Positions 1 through 7,835 of a stretch of 64,000 nucleotides of DNA are shown here, one piece after another. Made by a program: the position numbers and the translations under genes. The DNA is taken from contig CAZCUD010000014.1 of NCBI GenBank assembly GCA_964501785.1, positions 50,289-114,288 on the forward strand, given 5' to 3'. This DNA comes from DATBSK01 sp964501785. GTDB lineage: Bacteria > Actinomycetota > Acidimicrobiia > IMCC26256 > PALSA-555. The first letter of the stretch is position 1, and each line of letters begins with the position of its first letter. The notes beneath the pieces were generated by a model. That model was given only the letters and a program-made list of their open reading frames with translations. It searched no databases and was not told the origin of the DNA.

Positions 1-275
1 AAGCCGCGGGGGGCCTTCGTGACGACGGCGGCGAGCTGGCGGTGGGAGCGGACCACGACCACGAGGGGGATGCGGAAGCGGCGTTCGAGGACGCGCTCGA
101 GGTCGGGTTCGAGGGTCTTCTGCGCCCGGCGGGTCTCGAAGAGCACGTTGCCCGACTGGATGTAGGTGCTCACCGCGTCGTAGCCGGCCTCCTCGAACGC
201 TTCGCGCAGGTCGGCCATCGCGACCTTGTTCCGGCCGCCGACGTTGATGCCTCGCAGGAGGGCGACGAAGCGCAG
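1..275 (-). CDS. DUF1697 family protein (3' part cut off by window edge)
   Basis: About 91 residues are visible; the rest lies beyond base 1. The translation begins LRFVALLRGINVGGRNKVAM and continues through IQSGNVLFET, the conserved N-terminal core of DUF1697 proteins (small alpha/beta proteins of unknown function). No ATG, GTG or TTG lies in frame near the conserved beginning. A CTG at 275 directly precedes RFVALLRG and has a strong purine-rich site (AGGGGGAG) seven bases upstream, so I infer a CTG start. The gene follows gcvP by four bases and is probably the last gene of the gcvT-gcvP unit. Family assignment is firm; function is unknown. Confidence 0.8.
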   Translation of the reverse strand, partial: MRFVALLRGINVGGRNKVAMADLREAFEEAGYDAVSTYIQSGNVLFETRRAQKTLEPDLERVLERRFRIPLVVVVRSHRQLAAVVTKAPRG

Positions 276-279
276 GAGA

Positions 280-3132
280 TCACTCCCCCTGATCGGCGAA
301 GTCTTCGACGGGCGGGCAGCTGCAGAAGACGTTGCGGTCGCCGTAGACGTTGTCGATCCGGCTCACCGGCACCCAGTACTTGTCACCGGGATCGCCGTGC
401 ACGCCCGGCGGGAACGCGCCGAGGTCGCGGGGGTACGGGCGGCTCCAGTCGCCGGTGACGACGTCGGCAGCCGGGTGTGGCGCGTGTCGGAGCGGGCTGT
501 CGGCGAGCTCCCACTCCCCCTCCTCGACGCGCCGGATCTCGTCGCGGATCGTGATCATCGCGTCGCAGAACCGGTCGAGCTCGGCCTTCGACTCAGACTC
601 GGTCGGTTCGACCATCAGCGTGCCCGCGACCGGGAACGACATCGTCGGCGCGTGGAAGCCGAAGTCGATGAGCCGCTTGGCGACGTCCTCCGCGGTGACG
701 CCCGACCGCTCGGTGATCGGCCGCAGGTCGAGGATGCACTCGTGCGCGACGAGGTCGTTGCTGCCCGTGTAGAGCACCGGGAAGTGCGGGGCGAGGCGCG
801 TCGCGACGTAGTTGGCGTTGAGGATGGCCACCGCGGTGGCATGCCGCAGCCCGGCTGCTCCCATCATGGCGATGTACGCCCAGGAGATGGGCAGGATGCC
901 CGCCGATCCCCAGGGCGCGGCCGAGATGGGCCCCACCCCCGTCGTCGGGCCGGCCTCGGGCACGAGCGGATGGTTGGGCAGGAACGGAGCGAGGTGCTCA
1001 CGCACCGCGACCGGGCCGACCCCGGGTCCGCCCCCGCCGTGGGGGATGCAGAACGTCTTGTGGAGGTTGAGGTGCGACACGTCGGCGCCGAACTTCCCCG
1101 GTCGCGCGACGCCGACGAGCGCGTTGAGGTTGGCGCCGTCGAGGTACACCTGCCCGCCGTGCTCGTGCACGACGGCGCACACGTCGCGGATCTGCTCCTC
1201 GAACACCCCGTGGGTCGACGGGTACGTGATCATGAGCGCGGCGAGCGATGACTGATGCTCGTACGCCTTGGTCTTCAGGTCGTCGAGGTCGACGTTGCCG
1301 TGGTCGTCGGTGCGCACCACGACCACGCGCATGCCCGCCATCACCGCGCTCGCCGCGTTCGTGCCGTGGGCCGACGCCGGGATCAGGCAGACGTCGCGGC
1401 CGGGGTCGTCGCGGCTCTCGTGGTACGCCTTGATCGCCAGGAGGCCCGCGAGCTCGCCCTGCGAGCCGGCGTTGGGCTGGAGCGACACCGCGTCGTAGCC
1501 CGTGATCTCGCAGAGCCAGTGCTCGAGGTCGTCGAAGAGCTGGAGGTACCCGGCCGCTTGCTCGATCGGCGCGAAGGGATGGATGGCGGCGAGCTCGGGC
1601 CAGGTGATCGGCACCATCTCGGTCGTCGCGTTGAGCTTCATCGTGCACGAGCCGAGCGGGATCATCGTGCGGTCGAGCGCGAGGTCGCGATCCGCGAGAC
1701 GGCGCAGGTACCGCAGCATCTCGGTCTCCGACCGATGGCGATGGAACACCGGGTGGGTCAGGAACTCGGACGTGCGCTGCAGCGACGTCGGGATGGCGGT
1801 GTCGGTCGATGCGACGTCGACCGGTGCGAGCCCGAACGCGTCGAGGACGCGTCCGACGACGACGTCGGTCGTGGTCTCGTCGACCGCGATGCCGATCGTG
1901 TCGGCGTCGACGTAGCGAAGGTTGACGCCGCGCTCGCGCGCCGCACGCACGATCTCTGCCGCGCCTCCGGGCACGACGGCCTGGACCGTGTCGAAGAACT
2001 CGTCGTGTGCGACGTGCACCCCACCTGCCCGCAGCGAGGCCGACAGCCGCACGGCGTGCGCGTGGACCGAGCGCGCGATGGCGGTGAGGCCCTCGGGTCC
2101 GTGGTACGTCGCGTAGAGGCCCGCGATGACGGCGAGGAGCACCTGAGCGGTGCAGATGTTGCTCGTCGCCTTCTCTCGTCGGATGTGCTGCTCTCGCGTC
2201 TGGAGGGCGAGCCGCAGTGCCGGCCGACCGGATGCGTCGACCGACACCCCGACGAGGCGACCGGGCAGGCTCCGCTTGTACTCGTCGCGCGTCGCGATGA
2301 ACGCCGCGTGGGGGCCGCCGAAGCCGAGCGGGACGCCGAACCGCTGGGACGATCCCACGACGACGTCGGCCCCCTGCTCCCCCGGCGGCGTCACGAGCGT
2401 GAGCGCGAGGAGATCGGTGGTCACCGCGACGAGTGCGCCCTGGCCGTGCAGCCGCTCGATCAGCTCGGTGCGGTCGCGCAGGCGGCCGCTCGAGCCGGGC
2501 TCCTGGAGGAGCACCCCGAACAGGTCGTCGGCGGGGACGTCGGCGTCGGCGTCGCCGACGACCACGCTGATCCCGAGCGGTCGCGCTCGTGTCTGGATGA
2601 TCGCGATGGTCTGCGGATGGGTGTCGGCGTCGACGAAGAACGTCGACGCGTCTCCCGAGGACATCCGGTGCAGCAGAGTCATCGCCTCCGCCGCCGCGGT
2701 GCCTTCGTCGAGCAACGAGGCGTTCGCCAGCTCGGTGCCGGTGAGGTCGCTCACCATCGTCTGGAAGTTGAGGAGCGCCTCGAGGCGCCCTTGGGAGATC
2801 TCCGGCTGGTACGGCGTGTACGCGGTGTACCAGGCGGGATCCTCGAGGACGTTTCGCTGGATGACCGGCGGCGTGATCGTGTCCGAGTAGCCGAGGCCGA
2901 TGAGCGAGGTCAGGCGCTGGTTGCGGGAGGCGAGCGCTCGCAGCGCGTCGGCGCACTCGCGCTCGGTGGAGGGGGCGGGAAGGTCGAGCGCATCGTCGCG
3001 GATCGTCCGCGGCACGGCGCGGTCGAGCAGATCCTCCAGCGAGGTCAGGTCGAGCCGGTCGAGCATCTCGGCGATCTCGTCCTCGCTCGGCCCGACGTGG
3101 CGCCGCGCGAAGGTCTCGTCGGGATCGTTCAC
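280..3132 (-). CDS. gcvP: Glycine dehydrogenase (aminomethyl-transferring), P protein
   Basis: PLP-dependent P protein of the glycine cleavage system. It decarboxylates glycine and passes the aminomethyl group to lipoyl-GcvH. The 950-residue length is normal for the single-chain type. It opens with DPDETFARRHVGPSEDEI, typical of the family; GSCTMKLNA lies mid-protein, and the PLP lysine sits in HLNLHKTFCIPHGGGG at about K692. The GTG at 3132 overlaps the gcvT stop by four bases (GTGA), which fixes the start and implies translational coupling. Upstream are gcvT and a MerR regulator; gcvH lies about 5 kb away on the same strand. The L protein (lipoamide dehydrogenase) is not in the window. Confidence 0.97.
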   Translation of the reverse strand: MNDPDETFARRHVGPSEDEIAEMLDRLDLTSLEDLLDRAVPRTIRDDALDLPAPSTERECADALRALASRNQRLTSLIGLGYSDTITPPVIQRNVLEDPAWYTAYTPYQPEISQGRLEALLNFQTMVSDLTGTELANASLLDEGTAAAEAMTLLHRMSSGDASTFFVDADTHPQTIAIIQTRARPLGISVVVGDADADVPADDLFGVLLQEPGSSGRLRDRTELIERLHGQGALVAVTTDLLALTLVTPPGEQGADVVVGSSQRFGVPLGFGGPHAAFIATRDEYKRSLPGRLVGVSVDASGRPALRLALQTREQHIRREKATSNICTAQVLLAVIAGLYATYHGPEGLTAIARSVHAHAVRLSASLRAGGVHVAHDEFFDTVQAVVPGGAAEIVRAARERGVNLRYVDADTIGIAVDETTTDVVVGRVLDAFGLAPVDVASTDTAIPTSLQRTSEFLTHPVFHRHRSETEMLRYLRRLADRDLALDRTMIPLGSCTMKLNATTEMVPITWPELAAIHPFAPIEQAAGYLQLFDDLEHWLCEITGYDAVSLQPNAGSQGELAGLLAIKAYHESRDDPGRDVCLIPASAHGTNAASAVMAGMRVVVVRTDDHGNVDLDDLKTKAYEHQSSLAALMITYPSTHGVFEEQIRDVCAVVHEHGGQVYLDGANLNALVGVARPGKFGADVSHLNLHKTFCIPHGGGGPGVGPVAVREHLAPFLPNHPLVPEAGPTTGVGPISAAPWGSAGILPISWAYIAMMGAAGLRHATAVAILNANYVATRLAPHFPVLYTGSNDLVAHECILDLRPITERSGVTAEDVAKRLIDFGFHAPTMSFPVAGTLMVEPTESESKAELDRFCDAMITIRDEIRRVEEGEWELADSPLRHAPHPAADVVTGDWSRPYPRDLGAFPPGVHGDPGDKYWVPVSRIDNVYGDRNVFCSCPPVEDFADQGE

Positions 3133-4229
3133 GATGCCTCCTGGCGCACGAAGGGGGTCTGCGTCACCGTTGCCTCGACGTCGCGCCCCCGCACGTCGAC
3201 GGTCACGACGGTGCCGTCGTCGACGTCGGGCGGCAGGAACGCCAGCGCGATCCCCCGCTCCAGGACGGGCGAGAAGTTGCCGCTGGTCACCTCCCCCACC
3301 ACCGTGCCCTCGACGGCGACGGCACAGCCGGCACGGGGGATCTGGCGGCCCTCGGTGACCAGGCCGCGGAGTCGCCGGGTGACGCCCTGCTCGCGCTGCG
3401 CGACGAGCACGTCGCGGCCCCGGAAGTCGCCCTTGTCGAAGCGCACGACCCATCCCAACCCCGCTTCGAGCGGAGTGATGCCCGGGCCGAGCTCGTGGCC
3501 GTGCAACGGCAGCCCGGCCTCGAGCCGGAGGGTGTCGCGGGCACCCAGACCCGCGGGGTGCACGCCGGTGGCGAGCACGGCCTCCCACACGCCGACGGCG
3601 GCGGCGGCAGGCACGTGCAGCTCGACGCCGTCCTCGCCGGTGTAGCCGGTGCCCGCGACCCAGCCGCGGAACAGCTCGGAGTCGACGGCGTCGACTCCGA
3701 AGCGCGCGACGGTCGCCGGCTCGGGGAGCACCTTCGCGAGCCGATCACGGGCGTTCGGTCCCTGCACCGCGATGACGGCCCGTTGGGTCGTGACGTCCTC
3801 GATCGTGCAGGTCGCGCCGCCGGCGTGGTCGGCTGCCGCCTCCTCGAGCGCGTGCACGATCCGGTCGGTGTTGGATGCGTTGGGCATCACGAGGAGGTCG
3901 TCGTCGCCGACCCACCAGACGATGATGTCGTCGACGACGTGGCCGTCGTCGGGATCGACGAGGTGGGTGTACTGCGCCGCGCCCGGCGCGATGCGATCGA
4001 GGTCGTTCGTGAAGGCCCACTGCAGCGCCGGGTGCGCTCCCCGACCGGTGACGCGCACCGATCCGAGGTGCGAGACGTCGAACGCCACGGCGTCGCTGCG
4101 ACAGGCTCGATGCTCCTCGAGCACGCCGGCGTACTGGATGGGCATCTCCCACCCGCCGAACTCGACCATGCGGGCCCCGAGGGCTCGGTGCGCCGCGTCG
4201 AGCGGACTGTGACGGAGCTGCGCACCCAT
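3129..4229 (-). CDS. gcvT: Aminomethyltransferase, glycine cleavage T protein
   Basis: Transfers the methylene group from aminomethyl-lipoyl-GcvH to tetrahydrofolate, releasing ammonia. The 366 residues match the family length. Visible family features are the N-terminal LDAAHRALGARMVEFGGWEMP, then AFDVSHLGSVRVTG, and a GTGYTGEDGVELHVP segment of the folate-binding fold. It overlaps gcvP by four bases. The gap to the upstream PD-(D/E)XK-like gene is 56 bases, with no room for a glycine riboswitch and none recognisable. It is probably co-transcribed from the palindrome-bearing region upstream of the MerR gene at 4730-5200. Confidence 0.96.
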   Translation of the reverse strand: MGAQLRHSPLDAAHRALGARMVEFGGWEMPIQYAGVLEEHRACRSDAVAFDVSHLGSVRVTGRGAHPALQWAFTNDLDRIAPGAAQYTHLVDPDDGHVVDDIIVWWVGDDDLLVMPNASNTDRIVHALEEAAADHAGGATCTIEDVTTQRAVIAVQGPNARDRLAKVLPEPATVARFGVDAVDSELFRGWVAGTGYTGEDGVELHVPAAAAVGVWEAVLATGVHPAGLGARDTLRLEAGLPLHGHELGPGITPLEAGLGWVVRFDKGDFRGRDVLVAQREQGVTRRLRGLVTEGRQIPRAGCAVAVEGTVVGEVTSGNFSPVLERGIALAFLPPDVDDGTVVTVDVRGRDVEATVTQTPFVRQEAS

Positions 4230-4285
4230 GGCCTGCCGAGCCTATGCGGCGTCCTCGTCCGGCCCGGACTCCCCGTCCGCCGCCC

Positions 4286-4714
4286 TCAGGCCGATGCGAC
4301 GTCGGGGTCCGCGTCGCCCCGGCGGGACGCCGGCCGCAGATCGAGGCGCGTCGGGCGGGTGCCCACGTCGTCGCCGGGCTGCGACGGCGGCTCGAGCCCG
4401 TACTTCACGAGCAGGTGCAGGTAGTCGCGCTGGTACAGGACCTTGATCTCGACCTCGGGATGCATCTCACGCAGGCGTCGCGCCTTGCGGTTCTTCTTCG
4501 TGACGAGCTTCTGGTTGAGCGTGGTGATCTCGATGTAGAGGTCGTACGCAGGGAGGTAGAAGTCGGGCGTGAACGCCTGCACCGGGTTGTCGTGGCGGTC
4601 GCGCTCGAGCACGAAGGTGCGCGGCTCGTAGTCCCACGCGATGCCGTAGAAGTCGAGCAGCTTCGCGAACTGCCGCTCGGAGTTGTGCGCGAAGCGCGTC
4701 TCCTCGTGCGGCAG
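4286..4714 (-). CDS. PD-(D/E)XK endonuclease-like small protein
   Basis: A 142-residue protein of a family I recognise as conserved but uncharacterised. The order of conserved residues resembles a PD-(D/E)XK nuclease core: E13 in the SERQFAKLLDFYGI helix, D51 in FTPDFYLP, then E62 and T64 in LYIEITT, followed by the basic LVTKKNRK. The conserved part reaches upstream of the first GTG (4612), so that start would truncate the domain. The only plausible start after the upstream MerR stop is a CTG at 4714. The reading frame is the same as that of the MerR gene, whose TGA lies 15 bases before this CTG. Nuclease activity and start are both inferred. Confidence 0.65.
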   Translation of the reverse strand: MPHEETRFAHNSERQFAKLLDFYGIAWDYEPRTFVLERDRHDNPVQAFTPDFYLPAYDLYIEITTLNQKLVTKKNRKARRLREMHPEVEIKVLYQRDYLHLLVKYGLEPPSQPGDDVGTRPTRLDLRPASRRGDADPDVASA

Positions 4715-4729
4715 CGGGGTGCTCGCGGG

Positions 4730-5200
4730 TCAGCCCTCCGCAGCGCGCGCGCCGCGGGCCGGCGCGTCCTTCGCGAGGCCCACGAGTCGCTCGTCGACCT
4801 CGCCGACGACCGATCCGATCGGCACGATGTTGAGCACTCCCTGGCCCCGGCGCACGAGGTCGATGAGCGCGTCACCGTCGCGGGCGAGGATCGAGTTCCC
4901 CTCGGCCATCACGATGCTCGCGGTCTGCCAGTCCGCGCCCTCCTCTTCGCGGAGGTACTCGATCGCCTTGCGCGCGTTCTTCAGCTGCACCCCGGCGTCG
5001 AGGAGCTGCTTGACCATCCGCAGCCGCACGAGGTCGCGGTACGAGTAGCGGCGCTGCGTCCCGCTGCCGTGGGCCGCGCTGAGCGACGGGCAGACGACGC
5101 CCTGACGGTCCCAGTAGTCGAGCTGGCGATAGCTGATGCCCACGATCTCGCAGGCCCGCTTCCCGCTGTACCCGGAGTCGTCGTCGAGCCGACTGGTCAT
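4730..5200 (-). CDS. MerR-family transcriptional regulator (Rv1830-like)
   Basis: A 156-residue regulator with an N-terminal MerR winged helix (YSGKRACEIVGISYRQLDYWDRQGVV, then RRYSYRDLVRLRMVKQLL) and a C-terminal effector region with no metal-binding cysteines. The ATG at 5200 is preceded by GAGGGG seven bases upstream; the GTG six bases earlier would sit too close to that site. Position next to the bifunctional nuclease and gcv genes matches Rv1830 of M. tuberculosis. A 26-base near-perfect inverted repeat 57 bases upstream is a good candidate for its own operator, so it may control itself and the downstream gcvTP genes. That regulatory role is inference. Confidence 0.88.
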   Translation of the reverse strand: MTSRLDDDSGYSGKRACEIVGISYRQLDYWDRQGVVCPSLSAAHGSGTQRRYSYRDLVRLRMVKQLLDAGVQLKNARKAIEYLREEEGADWQTASIVMAEGNSILARDGDALIDLVRRGQGVLNIVPIGSVVGEVDERLVGLAKDAPARGARAAEG

Positions 5201-5230
5201 CCACACGCCCCTCGGTCGCGCCCACCTGGC

Positions 5231-5250
5231 CCCGGAGAGCCCCGGAGAGC
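5231..5250. repeat. Tandem 10-base direct repeat
   Basis: Two perfect consecutive copies of CCCGGAGAGC lie between the MerR start and the long inverted repeat. They fall in the presumed 5' untranslated or promoter region of the MerR-gcvTP unit. They could be a spacer, a regulator half-site or chance. Confidence 0.7.
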
Positions 5251-5256
5251 GACAAT

Positions 5257-5282
5257 CACATGGCCGTAGTTACGGCCGTGTG
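5257..5282. promoter_or_regulatory. 26-base inverted repeat, candidate MerR operator
   Basis: The arms CACATGGCCGTA and TACGGCCGTGTG flank a 2-base centre and match at 11 of 12 positions. The repeat is intergenic, between the end of the bfn gene (5338) and the MerR start (5200), 57 bases upstream of the ATG. Neither side has a T tract, so a terminator is less likely than an operator. MerR dimers bind palindromes of this size. The regulator is not proven. Confidence 0.65.
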
Positions 5283-5337
5283 ACGGTACAGGACGGCGCG
5301 CGCGGGGTCAACGATCGCTCGGACTCCCCGCGGGAAC

Positions 5338-5838
5338 CTACGAGGACCCGCCCTCCTCGGCGGCGAAGTCCTCGGGCCGGACCTGGTTGAGGAACTCCCG
5401 GAACTCCTCGATCTGGGTCTCTTCCTCGTCCTGGTCGAAGTGGACGCCGGCCTCCTCGAGCACGTCCTCCGCCGCGAAGATGGGGATGGAGCCCGGGTAC
5501 CGGGCCGCCAGGGCGAGGGCGTCGGAGGGCCGGGACGAGATGCGCTGCACCTGCCCGTCGCGGGCGATCTCGATCTCGGCGTAGAAGGTGCCGTCGTGCA
5601 GCTCGGTGATGATGACCTGCTGGAGGGTCACGCCGAGCTCGTCGAGCACGGTCTTGAACAGGTCGTGGGTCATCGGCCGCGGCGTCTCCATCCCCTGGAG
5701 CGCGTAGACGATCGCGGTCGCCTCCGGCGGCCCGATGAAGATGGGCAGGTAGCGGCCGCCCTCTCCCTCCCGAAGGAGGACGATCGGCTGGTTGGTCGGG
5801 ACCTCGACCCGCACACCGACCAGCGACATCTCGATCAC
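5338..5838 (-). CDS. Bifunctional nuclease (BFN) family protein (Rv1829-like)
   Basis: A 166-residue protein of the bacterial bifunctional nuclease/DUF151 family. Diagnostic segments are LREGEGGRYLPIFIGPPEA, TAIVYALQGMETPRPMTHDLF and SSRPSDALALAARY. The C-terminal tail (EDVLEEAGVHFDQDEEETQ...) is acidic. The start is the GTG at 5838, with AAAGG eight bases upstream. A -10-like TATCGT at 5865-5870 would give a short leader. It sits where Rv1829 sits relative to the two MerR genes in mycobacteria. Plant BFN homologues are nucleases; whether the bacterial protein is one is not settled by the sequence. Confidence 0.88.
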   Translation of the reverse strand: MIEMSLVGVRVEVPTNQPIVLLREGEGGRYLPIFIGPPEATAIVYALQGMETPRPMTHDLFKTVLDELGVTLQQVIITELHDGTFYAEIEIARDGQVQRISSRPSDALALAARYPGSIPIFAAEDVLEEAGVHFDQDEEETQIEEFREFLNQVRPEDFAAEEGGSS

Positions 5839-5864
5839 GGGCGCCGCCTTTCGACTCGCGGGCG

Positions 5865-5870
5865 ACGATA
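5865..5870 (-). promoter_or_regulatory. Candidate -10 element for the BFN gene
   Basis: TATCGT on the minus strand, 26 bases before the GTG start and upstream of its AAAGG ribosome-binding site. It would give a leader of about 20 bases. No clear -35 was identified. Confidence 0.4.
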
Positions 5871-5911
5871 GCAAAGGGGTTCCGGTCCCCCGACACGGGC
5901 CTCCCGGCGGC

Positions 5912-6487
5912 TCAGCCGCTCGGCAGCTCCGAGTACCAGGCCAGCCCGGCCTCGGGATCGGCGAGGATCCCGTCCCGATCGACCTCCAGGACGACGGGCA
6001 GGTTGCGGTACCGCTCCCCCACGTGCAGGCCGTAGCCGACCACGAACGCGTCGCCGGGCACCGTCTGGCCGACGTACCGGGGCTCGAGCGGGACGATCCG
6101 GCGCTCGGGCCGGTCGAGCAGCGTGCACACCTCCAGCCGCCGCGGGCCTCGTTCCCGGACGTGGCCCAGCAGGTACGCCAGGGTGAGGCCGGTGTCGACG
6201 AGGTCCTCGACGACCACGACGTCGCGCCCCTCGACCTCGACGTCGAGGTCCTTGAGGATCCGCACCCGCCCGCTGTCGGGCGCGTAGCGGCTGATGCCCA
6301 GGTAGTCGAGCGTGACCGGGACCTGCCTGATGGCGCGCGCGAGGTCGGCGCTGAACACGAGCGCGCCCTTGAGCACGACGACGAGCACCACGCCCTCGGG
6401 GTGGTCGGCGGAGATCGCGCCCGCGAGCTGCTCGACCCGTTCCTCGATCGCCGGGCGATCGAGGAGCACGCGCGCGGCGACCGTCAC
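5912..6487 (-). CDS. hpt: Hypoxanthine phosphoribosyltransferase
   Basis: Purine-salvage enzyme converting hypoxanthine or guanine plus PRPP to IMP or GMP. The 191 residues match the usual 180-200. The PRPP-binding loop is VVVVEDLVDTGLTL, the N-terminal VLKGALVFSADL matches the family, and the C-terminal FVVGYGLHVGERYRNLP is the substrate-closing region. Its GTG overlaps the stop of the upstream MerR gene by four bases (GTGA), so the two are coupled. It interrupts the otherwise mycobacteria-like garA-merR-bfn-merR order. Preference among 6-oxopurines cannot be read from the sequence. Confidence 0.95.
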   Translation of the reverse strand: MTVAARVLLDRPAIEERVEQLAGAISADHPEGVVLVVVLKGALVFSADLARAIRQVPVTLDYLGISRYAPDSGRVRILKDLDVEVEGRDVVVVEDLVDTGLTLAYLLGHVRERGPRRLEVCTLLDRPERRIVPLEPRYVGQTVPGDAFVVGYGLHVGERYRNLPVVLEVDRDGILADPEAGLAWYSELPSG

Positions 6488-7275
6488 TCGGTGAGCTCGT
6501 CGCGCAGCGCCTCGCGCAGGGTCGCGGTCCGGAGCTGACGGCCGAGGCGCGCCAGCTCCTCGAGCTCCTCCTGGAGCCGGACGCGCGCTTCGGGGTTGCG
6601 CTGACGGACGTAGGGCATCAGGACCTGCCCGAACAGCGCCGCCTCGCGGTCGGAGAAGTGCTTGTACATCTTCAGGTGGCGGGCCTCGACCCCGCGCGCA
6701 TGGAACCCCGCGGCCAGGCTCGCGATGTCGAGCGCCCCCTCGCCGTAGAGCGCTCGCTCCCCCGCGCCCACGACGGGTGCGAGCAGCCCGTGGTCCTCGA
6801 GCGCGTCGAGCTGGGCATCGGTGAGACCGCTCGCCTCCAGCAGCTCCACCCGCGTCAGCTCGTCGCGCGGGTCGGCCGGGTCGACCGCGACCGTGCCGAG
6901 GTCGTCGTCGGGCCCGGCGTCGGCGTCGATCCCTTCCGCGTCGAACGCCGGCGTCGCCGGGGCCGCGACCGGTGGTGCGGCCTGGTCGACGGCGGGCGTC
7001 CCGGTGTCACCCGACGAGTCGAGGCGGTCCTTGATCACCCGCAACGGGAGGAAGTGGTCGCGCTGCTGGAGGAGGATCCAGCGCAGTCGATCGAGGTCGC
7101 GATCTGAGAACTTCCGGTACCCCGAGGGGGTCCGCTCGGGATCGATCAGCCCCTGGCTCTCCAGGAAGCGGATCTTGGAGATCGTCACGTCGGGGAACTC
7201 GTCGCGGAGCTGCTCGAGGACCTCCCCGATCGACAGGTGACCGACCGAGTCGTGGTCGGTCGCGCCCACGCTCAT
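6484..7275 (-). CDS. MerR-family transcriptional regulator (Rv1828-like)
   Basis: A 263-residue regulator. The N-terminal winged helix (LSIGEVLEQLRDEFPDVTISKIRFLESQGLI then SGYRKFSDRDLDRLRWIL) matches MerR proteins of the Rv1828 group. An Ala/Pro/Asp-rich linker (about residues 95-145) leads to a second helical domain (TRVELLEASGLTDAQLDALEDHGLL) that looks like another DNA-binding or effector fold. The ATG at 7275 is 10 bases after the garA stop. Rv1828 lies directly after garA in M. tuberculosis, matching the order here. No sensor cysteines are visible. Targets are unknown; the gcv genes and its own unit are reasonable guesses. Confidence 0.88.
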   Translation of the reverse strand: MSVGATDHDSVGHLSIGEVLEQLRDEFPDVTISKIRFLESQGLIDPERTPSGYRKFSDRDLDRLRWILLQQRDHFLPLRVIKDRLDSSGDTGTPAVDQAAPPVAAPATPAFDAEGIDADAGPDDDLGTVAVDPADPRDELTRVELLEASGLTDAQLDALEDHGLLAPVVGAGERALYGEGALDIASLAAGFHARGVEARHLKMYKHFSDREAALFGQVLMPYVRQRNPEARVRLQEELEELARLGRQLRTATLREALRDELTE

Positions 7276-7285
7276 CGGGCAGCGC

Positions 7286-7786
7286 TCACCGATCGCTCTC
7301 CATGCCACCGAGCACGAACGTCAGCACGAAGCGACCGACCTGGAGCTCCTGCATGTCGCTGAGCCGGGCCCGATCGATGCGCTCGTGATCGACGTAGGTG
7401 CCGTTGAGCGAGCCGGCGTCGCTGACCTCGTAGCCGCCGTCGGACGAGCGCTCGATGGTCGCGTGACGACGCGAGACCGTGACGTCGTCGAGGAAGATGT
7501 CGGAGTCGGGGTGGCGCCCGAGCGACGTGGCCCCGGCCTCGAGCACGAACGTGCTCCCCGCGTTGGGCCCTCGACGCACGACCAGCATGCCGAGCCCGTC
7601 GGGGAGACCGTCGAGCACGTCCCCGAGCTCGGCGACCAGGGCCTCGCGGTCCTCGATGAGTGCGATCGCGGCCGTCGTGTCCGGTTCGTCGTCCCCGCCC
7701 GGATCCTCACCGAGCAGCGCCGCACCGCACGACGAGCAGAAGTTGGCGCCCGCCGCGTTGTCGTGTCCACACCGGCGACAGCGCAT
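7286..7786 (-). CDS. garA: GarA-type FHA protein with N-terminal zinc ribbon
   Basis: A 166-residue protein. Residues 3-20 form a zinc ribbon (CRRC...CSSC). A Thr-Thr pair at 37-38 in an acidic context (DDEPDTTAAIAL) aligns with the kinase-phosphorylated ETTS motif of mycobacterial GarA. An FHA domain spans about 67-157 with LGRHPDSDIFLDDVTVSRRH and GSLNGTYV, nearly identical to GarA. In mycobacteria GarA is switched by PknB/PknG and controls 2-oxoglutarate dehydrogenase and glutamate enzymes. Mycobacterial GarA has no such zinc ribbon as far as I recall. No kinase gene is in the window. The gene has its own leaderless-type -10. Confidence 0.9.
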   Translation of the reverse strand: MRCRRCGHDNAAGANFCSSCGAALLGEDPGGDDEPDTTAAIALIEDREALVAELGDVLDGLPDGLGMLVVRRGPNAGSTFVLEAGATSLGRHPDSDIFLDDVTVSRRHATIERSSDGGYEVSDAGSLNGTYVDHERIDRARLSDMQELQVGRFVLTFVLGGMESDR

Positions 7787-7793
7787 GATCTCG

Positions 7794-7799
7794 AGGGTA
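7794..7799 (-). promoter_or_regulatory. Candidate leaderless -10 element, garA
   Basis: TACCCT on the minus strand ends seven bases before the garA ATG. Transcription would start at or next to the start codon. No ribosome-binding site is visible in the interval. Confidence 0.5.
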
Positions 7800-7835
7800 T
7801 CGACGCCTCAGAGGGCCTTCAACGACCCTCGGCGC

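Noticed and set aside
1255..3645. Very long open frame on the plus strand opposite gcvP (and similar ones opposite pyrG, korA and murJ)
   Set aside because: Antisense open frames of this length are expected in 70% G+C coding DNA. The translations are Arg/Val-rich without motifs, while the minus-strand products are clear enzymes.
4230..4285. Glycine riboswitch upstream of gcvT
   Set aside because: The gap is only 56 bases, too short, and no conserved aptamer core is visible. The gene is inside an operon.
5270..5896. A 208-residue minus-strand frame overlapping the BFN gene
   Set aside because: Arg/Pro-rich translation without motifs, in another frame of a clear BFN-family gene, and it runs over the palindrome.
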